Assembly (NCBI RefSeq): GCF_050436995.1
Contig: NC_134754.1
Coordinates: forward strand, 5,139,001-5,203,000
DNA length: 64,000 nucleotides
DNA from: Anticarsia gemmatalis
Lineage: Eukaryota; Arthropoda; Insecta; Lepidoptera; Erebidae
Direction of reading: 5' to 3'
Position 1 is the stretch's first letter. Every line of letters starts with the position of its first letter. The notes under the pieces were generated by a model. That model was not told the DNA's origin and did no database searches. It saw only the letters and a program-made list of their open reading frames with translations. Positions 1-11,485 of this stretch are shown here, piece after piece. The translations under genes and the position numbers were made by a program.

Positions 1-984
1 CAAATGTGTTATACAAACGCAAAGACGTTATTCTTCTGCGAGAAAGAAGTTGCGGGATTTTTTATCTCAGTATTTATGGAACATTAAAGCTAACAAACAT
101 ATTGTATTAAAAAAAGTAGAGTGCACGACCAAGTTTGAGTGGATGTTTAATTTCTAAAGAAACTTCGTGAAAGTTTGCTTAGTTTTCAGAACTAGTAATA
201 AACACTCTTCGAATAAGGATCATTTACATCTAAGGTTTTTAATTAGTCATAAAAACATGTACACCAAAACCACAATTAAATTCACTTAAACCTCGACTAT
301 TAATTAAGCTGCCAACATACTTGAAGCACGAACTGCACGCCAAGAATCATAATAACTTAAGCGACACACCACAACAGCTTTATAACAAACGCGCATTATT
401 AAGAGCACTGGTTGCTTAAACATTTAGGTTATTCACAAACGGAAATCTTAGTACAAGACGCACCGCCCTCTTAGCACTAATCTCTAGAACGCCTCCACTG
501 TTTATCTTGCCTGGAAATGTCTGGCTGCATCCAGGCATAATCTCATTGCATACAGTAGTACCACCATTAAAAGCATTAAAATGCATACCGGCTGTATTTA
601 AAGTACAGTGGGCGTTTGAAGAATGACCAATTTGTTACTCCCATAGACACTGTTCGGACAGAGAATGATGAAGATTTTATTGTGGCTACATAATACCGTG
701 TCGTAGGTGTGTGGATTTCTGTGGCAATAAGTTGCAAGCCAACAAAAGGTGCCACGGGCGCCCACGCCAGCTCTGATTGTCTACAGAGCAGATAACTCAA
801 GGAGCTTGTGAGTTAAGGAATAAAAGTGTACAGGAAACACGATTGTTACCGTGTTTAGAAATATACATGTAATAAATGTAGATCATTATTGAGATTTGGA
901 ATAGAAATGTCTGCCCTAAAAAAGCCGATACACTTAACAATTTCATATGAGAAACACCTAACCCAATAAGCTATAGGTGGGCTT

Positions 985-1045
985 GTTTTTCGGGGTTCCG
1001 TAATCAAAGTAGGGAACCCTATTACTAAGAAAACCCTGTCATCTT
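985..1045 (-). mobile_element. 3'-tail fragment of the TACGGAACCCT repeat
   Basis: On the + strand GGGTTCCGTAATCAAAG is followed by GGGAACCCTATTACTAAG, the reverse complement of the tail seen at 8840-8896 and 33410-33475. The rest of the element is missing or decayed. Confidence 0.6.
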
Positions 1046-4000
1046 TTGAAATAAAAGCTAAATAATCCATAGTGTCAAATACTGGTGAACTAAATAATAT
1101 TAAAAAAACATATTCTTACTTAGTTCATTATAATTGTGTAGATCTACGTTCGACAAACTCATACTAGTTATAACATAAGAACAATAGTCTAATCTAATGC
1201 GTATTGTTCAACAATGCATTATTTGTTGTAACCGGCTTAATCTCGGCACCGCGAGTGGGCAAAGTTAAATCCACTTTATATTTAAAAGGGATGAATATTA
1301 TTACAATATCAAATGCTAGTAGACATGCAATCCACAGAGTTCAATCCCGCGAAGCTTAGCTGAATATCGAATTGCAAATGGCCGAGGAAAATGTAGCATT
1401 TAACGCTTCGCCAACTGCGAACGACTTCCATGACGTTGCGGTCTGTGTACGTCGAATTGAGGTGTTGAGTTAACAATGGATTCAAAATAGGTTTAGACGT
1501 GACGTGAGGTATGTGATAAAAAATTTAACTTTATGTCTGAAGGAAAATAATAACGAAATTGACGACAAAAAGTCGATAGTCTAGAAATGGGAAAATTCTG
1601 CTTTTTATAGTTCACAGAATCACTAACTATGTGACAATCTTCTGGAGAATAGGCGGAACATCAAAAGTAAAGAACAAAATTTGTTTCGAATATATAGTAA
1701 AGTAACGTACACGGAGCGGGAATATATACGTTTACTTAAGATATTTCCCCCTTCTTTTAGTACATCGTCATTTTGTAATTAACTAACATAGCTATGAGGC
1801 TTTATATGCATAAAACTTCAAGTACATCAAATGTGTGGACTCAACAGCCTACGCTACGAAAAATGTTCGTTGAAATGTTCGCATTCACAACGTTACACAT
1901 CCGACATTCGTCGCACACGACCCGCAAGCTACCAATGCTTGCAATCAGGCGGACGCACGCGACACTGTGCGGTTGCGACAGAGGGCAGCACCGTTCTGGG
2001 GTGGTTTAGAATATCAACAATACTTAAGCGAACGTGCCGCCCTCTTGCGTCGAGCAATGCTCATACTGCATTTACCAGATGAGCTTTCGTAATAGGAGCT
2101 CTGAATGCAACAGCCTTCGTAGAAATGGAAACTCGATCAGTGTTCGAAGATGCGATGAGTTTGTATATCAATATGGTTGAGATTCTATCTGCTATGGGGA
2201 AATGTTAAGTGCAGGTCCTTTTAAAGAAATGAGATTTTTCTTAGTGGATTGCGTGTTTGTTTTATTTAAATTGCATTATAATATCATATTTCGCTAAGTT
2301 GAACTTATGACCTTAAATGTTTTTAAAGAAATCCTGTAATAAAAAGTAAAAAATATTGTTAAAAAGTGCAAAACTACTTCAAATAAAAGGTTTTAAAGTT
2401 CAGCAAAAATTATCACTCGCTCAAAGAACTTTAGATTAGAACCTTGTTTGTTCTAGAATATTCCATAGTTCAAAAACAAAATGTAACTAAGAATGCAGTC
2501 TAGATCTCGTTCAAGTAATTGGTGGTTCACAACTTCAGGCTTAACTGCCACCATAACAGTTTCCGTTGAGATTTCATCCAAGTTACGCATTAAAATAATA
2601 TCCAACGTACTGGTTAAGGAAATTGCCCGCGAGATGGCGCCCCCGTCGAAGTTAAAATAAAGCCGTTAAGACTTTACACATTATACTTTTCCATGCGTAT
2701 TTACACTTGGTGTTTTTACAAGTTTATGTCTGAGAACGTCTGGGTTTTCCTTCTTAATTGAAACTTTCTGAATAATTCTGCTCTTTTACCCTTCTTATTT
2801 TCTTTATTTTTAAAACATACCATTTTATTTGGTTATGGAGTAGGTAATAATCTATTTTCCTCGTTGAAAATTAAGATGCCCCATGCAAGAAGCGTGTGTA
2901 GCCTGTGTTCAAGACATAAATTGATAACAAGTGTGTGAAATCAGGTAGCCCGCGAGAAGGCTATTCATTTTAAGACACTTCATGCGAAATTAAATGTTGT
3001 GACTACTAGAAGTATTTTTTCATGAACCTTGTAGAGACTATCGGTTCCATATAATTACCACGGGTTTGAATATATATATCCACAGAAAAGCTTCCAATAA
3101 TTCTACAACTGTAAAAAACATTAAATCAGTTCAGTTATAAAACCTAAAGTAAATAAATAGTTCCGTCCGGAAAATGCTCTACCGCATTCCGAAAAGACGA
3201 ATCAAAATTACAGCACTTAGAAATCCGCCCGAAGCACCCGTTTGGCTCTCCACTAATATGTTTATACTTTAAATTATGCCTTCGTGATTTAGGGAGATAT
3301 GAAAGCACCCTCGGGGACCTTAATCTTTGAACCGGCCACTTTGCGCTCAAAATCTTTGTCTAAGGGCCAATTGCATCACAATGCCTTCAAGGGTTCATGC
3401 AGGGAACTGAAGTGTCCATACAAAAAATACCGGGGTTGGAAAGTAGAAATTTGTGAGAGAGTAACAAGCCACTGAATCAGATACTTTGTGCGTATTTGCT
3501 TTTCATATTTCGGTTTTTTGAAACATTGAATAGGTTTAAAAAGATTTTATTTCGTGCTATTCGGATTTTTCTTTTGAGTACTCACATTCATGTTTTTTTA
3601 TGTATGGATTATATCATGTGTACTTTTAACTCAATCATCAATTTAAAATAGACTTCACTCTATTCTGATTCTTGTTATTTTATATTCAGTAAATAAAAAT
3701 TTTAGGTACAGATAGATTGTTGCATCAATTGAACAAACGGCAGCATATTCGGCAATTTGTTGTCAAAACTAATTTAGTTTTTAACTGTATAAAACGACTA
3801 TGAAACTAGATAAAAAAACAGTTAATTCAAAGAAAAAATGTAGTTGAATAAATCCGTACATTCATTATCCAACTTCATTGTTACAGCAAAATCAGGTTGA
3901 TTTTTTACAAAATCCCGTTACTGATTGGCTAAAGACGCCCTATATCAATATTTTATTTATAACAGTTAATCCTTTTACGTCAGAGGGATGATAGGGGAAT

Positions 4001-4430
4001 ATTCTGTAAACAATATCGCTTTATGATCGGCTCGAGTTTTTAAACCGGCTTGCGTTAATCCTTGTGTAACTTTTGTTTTAAGTTTCGAAAATTGTACTGT
4101 AACTTTTTGCACATTTAATAACTTTTAATTGTACTTATAGACCGATAGCAAAATGTTTATTGTATTGATGGATGAAAAGCAGTTACTCTTTTTTAAAATA
4201 CAGCACGAAATACAATAAAAATATAAAAATTTAACTATAGTTCAGCAAACTAGCCATTTTATTATTTTATTAGATCACGACGAGCTTTCATTAAGTCCAG
4301 ATACAGATAATAAAAAAACTAATTATTCTAACTAACCACAATTAAACCAACTAATTGGTTCATTACCACAAAACCGAGCATTTTTATCAAACAAACGATT
4401 GGATTCAAGAATAGGTCTGTATAAAGCTCG

Positions 4431-4447
4431 CACGTGCATGTCACGTG
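4431..4447. promoter_or_regulatory. Paired CACGTG E-boxes
   Basis: CACGTG at 4431-4436 and again at 4442-4447, 5 bp apart (CACGTGCATGTCACGTG). Such sites bind bHLH factors. No gene is visible nearby, so any role is unproven. Confidence 0.35.
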
Positions 4448-7400
4448 ACTGTATGGATTAAGCCACAGGCGCTCCGGATAATTAACTGCACAAAATACTG
4501 GCTATCGGCCACGATCGATGCCGTGGATCTACTGAAGGGATTGGGCACAATTTGTTGAAGGACAATCGTACACGCCATTATTTTTGATATGGTTGGTTAA
4601 ATATGTAAAGTGTAGTTGCAAATGGCAGGTTATTATGAGGGTAGAAAATTTGGAGATGTAGTATATTGCATAAAATAAACGGTTTTATTGCTCAGCGTAC
4701 CCTCTTAGAATTGATATTATATTTGTTAAGAATGTCAAAAATGGATCCTAGATAAGTCTTAAGTCATTGATGTTGCTTATCGATTGACTATTACAAAGAT
4801 GCAGAACAGCTACTTTATCTAGGGTTTAGCTATCACAATCAATGCTATTTAAGGCATAAAACAATGAAAAATGTTGATACAACAACTATTAAAATACCCC
4901 GGCTCGCATTTGAATAAATTATACTCGAGGAGAACCATCAGCATCTTCTCTTACTATGAGAACCAAATCTAAAGTTTAAAATGAAGAAAATCAGCACCTC
5001 AAAGGCGGATGAGCTATTTTCACAGCACTTAATCATCCCTAACTATTCATCATTGTTGATCACCTATCCAAAATTTGACCGCATTTGACATTGCTTTACC
5101 ACCGTAATCATTTTAACAACAATAATTTAGTCATTAAAATTCTATGCCATGAAACTTGTACGGTTAATAGCCGGATGTCATGATCCATCATGAATGATAA
5201 AATCGCTTAATCACCTTTGACGATATTTCTGACTGATAAACTTAAAGAGTATTTTATTCTTTAACCGTTTTGAGCTTAACAGAATAATACCCTTTTTATT
5301 TACTTTATTGTGAAGTTGGGCGCTTAGTATGTTATCGTCTATCGCGTCATTATAATAGATATTTCAGAAAACCTAGGCAAAATAATACTATTTATAGACC
5401 AAATTATTGTGTCTAGATGTGTATGAAGTTACCAAATAATGACTAAAGATTTTTTTCCGTCGTAAAATAACTAAAATAGTCGAATTATTTCGACATTTTT
5501 TAAAGATAATTTTATAAAAATTGTCTAAAGCAATCAATTCATGGTCAGGGATTTAACTTTTCTCTCTCAAATTGGAACATATTTATACATTTTGTTATAA
5601 TTATACGTAACACACTCGAAATAAAAGAAAATAGCAGAAAGAACACCTTAAGAATAAATCAAAATCTTCACGTCATTCATCTTAACCCTCACTTACTGAT
5701 GTCAACAGGCTCAAATGCAATCGTGTCGCGTTGCTAAGCCCAACAGTTTGTAACATAAGAACGTTGTCAACGTCAAGTGTAAGGTAAATCCCTTGATTGA
5801 CGAAATTTTGCCCCCTAACGTTTGAGGGTTAAAGAGATAGGTGTCTTGTTTCTCAGACTTTTCCTTTTAATGTACGTGGAGGTATTGTCGTTAGATGGTT
5901 TTTCGTGGAAATGAAATCATGCGATGTGATAAAAAGGAATTGTTCTGTTGTTTTTTGAAGATGAAAGGGTTGTAGAAGTTTGCCACGTATTCTGTAGCTT
6001 TGTAATTTCGACGTACACGTGTATTATTTTAGTATAAGTTGAACTTATGAATACAAATATGAAGCTACTTGTTTTTATTGTCTGGAGTGTGTAATATGGA
6101 TGATCGACTCGCAATGTTTGTTTGAAAACCAGCTTACTCCTGCAGTGAATAGATAATTAACTTTTTTAACTGAATACCTGTCAATACTACTATATCGGCT
6201 TTTTAGTTATATTTTACTCATCTTTTGTTACCACTTTTCAATGATTTTTTTAAACAAATAGTTAGTTCTATAACAAAAAGAACAAAGTGCCAATGAATGC
6301 AACAGTTCCTGCCAAAAATAAAATAAACAAACAAACTCACAATACCCACTAAATTGCCACACAACTTTAATCCAGACCATTTGATTAGAATGCCTACGAA
6401 ATACCCCAATTTCGAAGACGTCGGAATGTGAAACAAAGAGAGCCGCAAAACTATACAACAAAAACATAATTAGGTACGTGTGTTGGCACAAACAAAGGAA
6501 ACTGGTGGAAATTGTATATTTTTTTATCCGTCTATGACAGTCACACCGAGTTACATAGTCGGCCGAGTTTAATCTACAATGTTTACGGCTCGTTTGAGTT
6601 CAACTACCGACACATGTCGAAATGTGTCCCTTTTTCCTGTCCCGTTTATATTTCGATATTCCCGATTATGCTGGCGTGTTTCCTATGTACATAAATACTG
6701 GTGTGTAATGAATTTTCAGGAGCGTAGACCACCCTGCTTTCAAGTAACTCAATTATAAAGAAGAGCTTATGTCTGGTGTTGAAACAGGAAGGAAGAAGGG
6801 TTGAGTAGATTGTAATTTCAAAATCAACTGGTTTTGGAATCCCCACCAAAAGACAACTGCTAATATTTTGTACTCAATGGGTCACTATGGTCTGCCTTTA
6901 GAATTTTTTTTTTCTATGTCAGTGATGAGCTGACACCTTAATTTAGTGTGTCGAGATTTATTGAAAGTCTTAGTGTAGTTTAGTACTTGTAAAACATAAG
7001 CTTAATTAAATTAAATACATGTACGAGTTTCAATTTACACACAACAGTCAGTTGATAACGATATTAATAGCTAAAATTTATTATTAATTGAATTAACTGA
7101 CTTACATGACAATAGTGCGTAATAAATTAAATAAATAAATAAAATAGCGAAATAGCGCTAATTCTGTTACTATTTTGTTCGTAAAACCGCATGTTATAAT
7201 ACTTATTAATTAATTAGTATTGGTCTGCACTAATTTATCTGTCCATAATGATATAAAACTCATAATTGCCTCATTTAATTATTTATAATATAATTAACTT
7301 AAAATTATTAACAACTTCATTAGCTAGTAAATTGTACACAATGTCATGTCACAATGATACGATCGGATTATGGACATAGCGTGTAAGGTAAACATATTAT

Positions 7401-7803
7401 ATGAAATATTTAAGTATATTTCATTTGAAATATAAAAAAGCACGCATAATATTGGTAGCTGTGTCCTCCTTCAAAGTAATGTACATTATAAGGTATTTCA
7501 ATAAGAAACTTTAAAAAACTGTATAGCTGGAAATTAATAATTAATTAACTATTACTTAATGTAATCCTACTATCAAGTATCAAGAGTTTGACATACAAAA
7601 TGTGCTTAAAATTTGAAGTTATCAGACGGCAGATGCTGATTACGTTTTCATACAAAATTTGCCGGTACCTAGGCCGTTGTCGACAGTCCGTAGTTGCAGA
7701 AAGTCACGATACTGAAATAATAAACTACCAACTATTAACTGAACATATTTTTTTATTAAACTTTAGACGCCCAATCAAATAATGGCATGAATTATATTTA
7801 TTA

Positions 7804-7866
7804 TTGAACGTGAACGTGATATATAGAACGTTATATAGAACGAAAGAACGTATGAAAGAACGTATT
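7804..7866. repeat. Imperfect GAACGT simple repeat
   Basis: GAACGT and close variants (GAACG, GAAAGAACGTAT) recur about seven times. It lies about 55 bp before the Helitron and has no coding potential. Confidence 0.6.
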
Positions 7867-7919
7867 ATTAGAAATTTTAGCTACATACTCAGTAATTTTA
7901 ACATTAACGCAGTAATACA

Positions 7920-8188
7920 AAATATATTAATATAATAAAGCTGAAGAGTTTGTTTGTTTGTTTGATTGTTTGTTTGTTTGTTTGAACGCGCTAATCTCAG
8001 GAACTACTGGCCCGATTTGAAAAATTCTTTCAGTGTTAGATAGCCCATTTATCGAGGAAGGCTATAGGCTATATAACATCACGCTACGGTCATTAGGAGC
8101 GGAGCAGCAACAAAAAATGATACAAAAACGGGGAAAGTTTTGACCCATTCTCTTAGGTGACGCAAGCGAAGTTGCGCGGGTCAGCTAG
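7920..8188 (+). mobile_element. Lep1-like non-autonomous Helitron, intact short copy
   Basis: It starts with an ATTAATATAATAAAGCTGAAG head, continues with (GTTT)n and GAACGCGCTAATCTCAGG, then GGCTATAGGCTATATAAC and AACGGGGAAAG. It ends TTGCGCGGGTCAGCTAG. No coding capacity. This copy is the template that shows where the 35.4-kb copy was interrupted. The 5' boundary is uncertain by about 10 bp. Confidence 0.85.
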
Positions 8189-8485
8189 TACAAAATGTTT
8201 CCCAATAAACTGGTCATTGTTCCCCAACCACAGAATACAATTACGGTCATAAATAAATACATGAATCACCTCAAACTGCCATTTCCTTCAATATTGAAAA
8301 TTACACTCATTAATGTCTATATCAAATGCATTGTTAACTTCATAAAGGTAACAGCTAATGCTTGCATATGCGATGTAGCCTGTTTAGTCGGCTGTTTGCC
8401 TTTCTAAATGAGCGTCAAACGAGAACAAACTATTATTGTGTGCGTTAACACAGCGGTGTATCGATTTACTATGTTACGTAGGTGG

Positions 8486-8896
8486 AAAAACTGGTCAAGT
8501 GCGAGTTGAAAGCACGAAGAGTTCCGTAACTTTGTTTATAAACAATCAGGCAAAAAGCCCCTAAATATTAAAATCATGTTTGGTAGGTATATATTAATAC
8601 AATGTAAATATAGCATATATGAAAAAAAAGAAAGAAAAGATGAAAACGTCAACTGTCTAATTATCACGGTAATAATTGAAGGAAGCTAAGCTATCGTTAC
8701 GAAACAAATTATGTAATTTAACGCGAAATATTCCATTGTACGTATCAATATGTATCAATTTGTCGGTGTAGACGCCAAGTGACAATGCTATTATAAAAAA
8801 AACTATCACGGTTCATGACATACAACCCGGTGACAGTCAGACAGCGAAGTCTCAGTAATAGAGTCTCGTTTTAACTCTTTGGGTACGGAACCCTAT
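8486..8896 (+). mobile_element. Dispersed lepidopteran repeat, GGCCAAGTGCGAGT...TACGGAACCCT type
   Basis: The head GGTCAAGTGCGAGT is followed by an AT-rich, diverged middle and the tail GACAGTCAGACAGCGAAG, TCAGTAATAGAGTCTCG, GGGTACGGAACCCTATAAA. The same head and tail occur at 33203-33475. There is no open reading frame. The autonomous partner is not evident here. Confidence 0.7.
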
Positions 8897-9484
8897 AAAG
8901 CAAGTTTTTTGTTACCGTGGGAAAATATACAAATCTATAAAAACGCTATTAAAAATATCTGCAGCGAAGTAAAGCGGGGGTTAATAAAACTGACCTCTAT
9001 TAAGTTTCGTGCTCATAAAAGTTGGTGTCGCCTTTTGAGATGTCAAGCGATATCAAATCGGTCAGTAATCTTATCTTACGATGTTTTATAGAACTTGAAT
9101 GGAAAAGGTAATTAATATTAGGGTTTTAATTAAAGTGATTGCAAAATGCATTCGTTATTTTTTTGATTACATTTTTTTATGTAATTGTAGAAGAGTAATG
9201 ATAACATTTTGCTATGATTGCTTTTAATATAACCCATAATACGAAATCACACCTACCACTAGGAAGGCTTGCTTTTATGTATGCATAAAATAAATGTAAA
9301 ATTCTGCACAAAAACAACTGAATACTACTGGTCAACAATACCAAACCCAAAAAAATATCAGACTTAACACAAATACTCTACAAGCCCCTCAAACACGCTC
9401 AAAACTCATACGATACACACACTTAAAATTTCCACTGCAAGTGCAACAATAAATAGTAGATTTTAATTAAGATGACGGTGACGA

Positions 9485-9515
9485 TATAAAAGCTCTGATT
9501 GCGGTTGCCGGCAGT
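9485..9515 (+). promoter_or_regulatory. Possible core promoter, TATA plus initiator-like
   Basis: TATAAAAG at 9485-9492 is followed 28 bp on by GCAGTTT, a spacing acceptable for an arthropod TATA/Inr pair. The first downstream ATG (9519) opens only a 23-codon frame, so no gene is supported. Confidence 0.22.
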
Positions 9516-9704
9516 TTAATGGCCATCATATCTTCGGTCCACGGTACAAGCTCTAGTGTGAACATACCCTCTCTCATAAAAGTGTTATGAGTTCATTTCC
9601 AGACGTCATTCCCCTCTAAGCTGTAAAATTTTGACTGCACCGCGGAAATTAACAAGCAAGTGAATCATGTAATTGTATTGTCTTTGTTTTGTAATTTAGT
9701 ATGC

Positions 9705-9851
9705 GTATCACGTGTCTCAGTTGACAACAAGTCTACGTCTAATAGAAAGTCACTATTCAGTACAATGATGGTTTGTCACTTTGATCTAAGGGAAAAAACA
9801 ATGTACAGCATAGTGGCTTTCTAATAGTTGTCAACTGAGATACGTGATAGT
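9705..9851. mobile_element. Foldback/MITE-like palindromic element
   Basis: TATCACGTGTCTCAGTTGAC at the left matches the reverse complement of the right end with one mismatch over about 22 bp. The arms continue with a spaced match (AGAAAGTCACTA against the complement of TAGTGGCTTTCT, and TACAATG against CATTGTA-type sequence). The loop is about 40 bp. No coding capacity; the target duplication is unclear. Confidence 0.65.
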
Positions 9852-11224
9852 ATGTAGTTAAGAGTAGAGATGCATAAAGTCTCAAAAAATATTTTCGAAA
9901 GAAATATGAAAAAAAATTATACTCCTAAGATGAGTGGACAAATTGAGCTTTGCATTACCAAATCAAATCCTATAATTCGAACGTTTTATATGTAAGAAAG
10001 TTTTCGCCACAGCAAACTTACGACCCAAAAGTTTTTCTCTCCATACTGAAGAAATTTTCCGAATAGAGTCTCATTACTGGGGGATGTAAACTCTTAAAAT
10101 TATTATCAGCGGTAATATTAACCTGAAACAAATCCTCGGGCGTCAAACTTGTGCTATTGTAAATGTGTCGAGGGGCAGATAAATATATTATGTGTCCCTA
10201 AAAGCGTAAGAAATCCGTAGATTTGTAAAGTTTCCCCCCTTTATGACGAGTGAAGCGCCCTGCCGATGTTTTCTGCTTGAACGATATGAAAAACTTTATA
10301 CAACCCGTGTCAAATGATTTTCAACCTTGTTGCGTTTTGTCTAAGTTGAATTTTATTATGTTGTGCAGTTAGAAAAATTCATTTGCGATGTTAGTCGAGA
10401 GTCGTTTAACATATCTTTGTTTATGACTGAACCAAACGGCAGACAAGAAAACTATTTATGGGGTTCTTAAATTTAAGACAGATTGCAAGGTTTTCTTTTA
10501 TGTCTTAATTTCATTTGAAGTTAGAAGTTTTGTTTATTACTATTACGGTATAAAGTTGCGGATATTATTTCTATTGCGACATACTTTGATATTTTTTTAT
10601 ATTCACGAATATGGAATAGCTTTGTTTTTTATCTGTACTTAATAATTTTATATCAATGCAAATTCTGTCCCTTTTTTATTGTCTTTGATTAGACGACTTT
10701 CTCTCTTTTTTTTATTTCAGAGAATGTCACTAACATAAAAGAGTTGCTTAACCCTTTGTCATTAAAAAAAATAGAAAAATAGTTAACAGATGTGACGAGC
10801 CTTAGCATTCTAACTTTTTTTTATTATATATTTGAAATTGGAAATTAAGATATTCAAAATAATTTGAAAACATTTTGTTGAAACCGCATAAAGGAGAATG
10901 GGCAAAATAGTATGGAGCCTGGGCGATCCGCGGCCAAACTTGATTTTTTGTTTTTTTAATGTAGTTTAGTCCTATATTTACCGTGTAGAAGTTTTATTGC
11001 CGCGACGCACTTATATGACGAACAAAATACATTTTTGTTTTTGAGCACTTTTAATAGTATAAAAACATATTTTTGGCTTATATTCGGAGATTAAATAAAA
11101 AGTACTATTTATATTATTGCATACAAATGTAGACATTATTAATATTCGAACAATCATAACATGTAAATATATAAATATCGTAACAAGTAAACATCTTGCT
11201 CTTCTATAATATATTCACTGAGAC
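9852..11224. other. Gene-free stretch
   Basis: AT-rich with T-runs. No coding exon, repeat or structured element recognised. Confidence 0.55.
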
Positions 11225-11485
11225 GACTTATCTGTCTTGAATGCTCAGCTTAAAAACGAGGCGTTCATAGCCAGTTGCGCTCACTGGTCGGTAAACAATC
11301 TGTTGGTTAAGCAACCGTTGGCGCGGTCATTCTATAGATGGGTGACCGCATTGTGGTATTTGAACTGAGCTTCTCCGTGCTTCCGAGGGCACGTAAAAAG
11401 TCGGTCCCGGTTGTTGTCAACTAAGATAACATTCGGGCGGCTTGAACAACTTTGAAACTGGGTGAACCATATGATAGATACGAGT
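11225..11485 (+). mobile_element. 5S rRNA-derived SINE, near full length
   Basis: The head contains GTTAAGCAAC at 11306-11315, then GGCGCGGTCA and GATGGGTGACCGC to about 11349. These are the Box A to Box C internal promoter elements of 5S rRNA, in the right order and nearly the right spacing. It is not a functional 5S gene: the 5' third and the 3' end of 5S do not match. The body continues with AGCTTCTCCGTGCTTC and AAAGTCGGTCCCGGTTGTTG. The tail is CGGGCGGCTTGAACAACTTT. By origin it would belong to the SINE3 type. Confidence 0.8.

Larger units (their letters stand above)
1..7803. other. Gene-free AT-rich stretch
   Basis: Only short chance frames. Apart from the repeat tail at 985-1045, most is unique AT-rich sequence. 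GC-richer islands at about 1850-2070 and 3160-3370 have short frames on one strand but no recognisable protein or splice pattern; they could be conserved non-coding elements. Confidence 0.6.

Noticed and set aside
1831..2082. 83-codon frame in a GC-richer patch as a coding exon
   Set aside because: Cysteine-rich by chance reading; a second frame overlaps it and no family or splice pattern is recognisable.
7945..7985. GTTT repeat as a CRISPR-like or independent microsatellite locus
   Set aside because: It is a standard internal part of the Helitron, with no spacer structure.
11300..11350. Functional 5S rRNA gene
   Set aside because: Only the internal promoter portion matches; the 5' and 3' stem strands of 5S rRNA are missing and the sequence runs into a SINE body.
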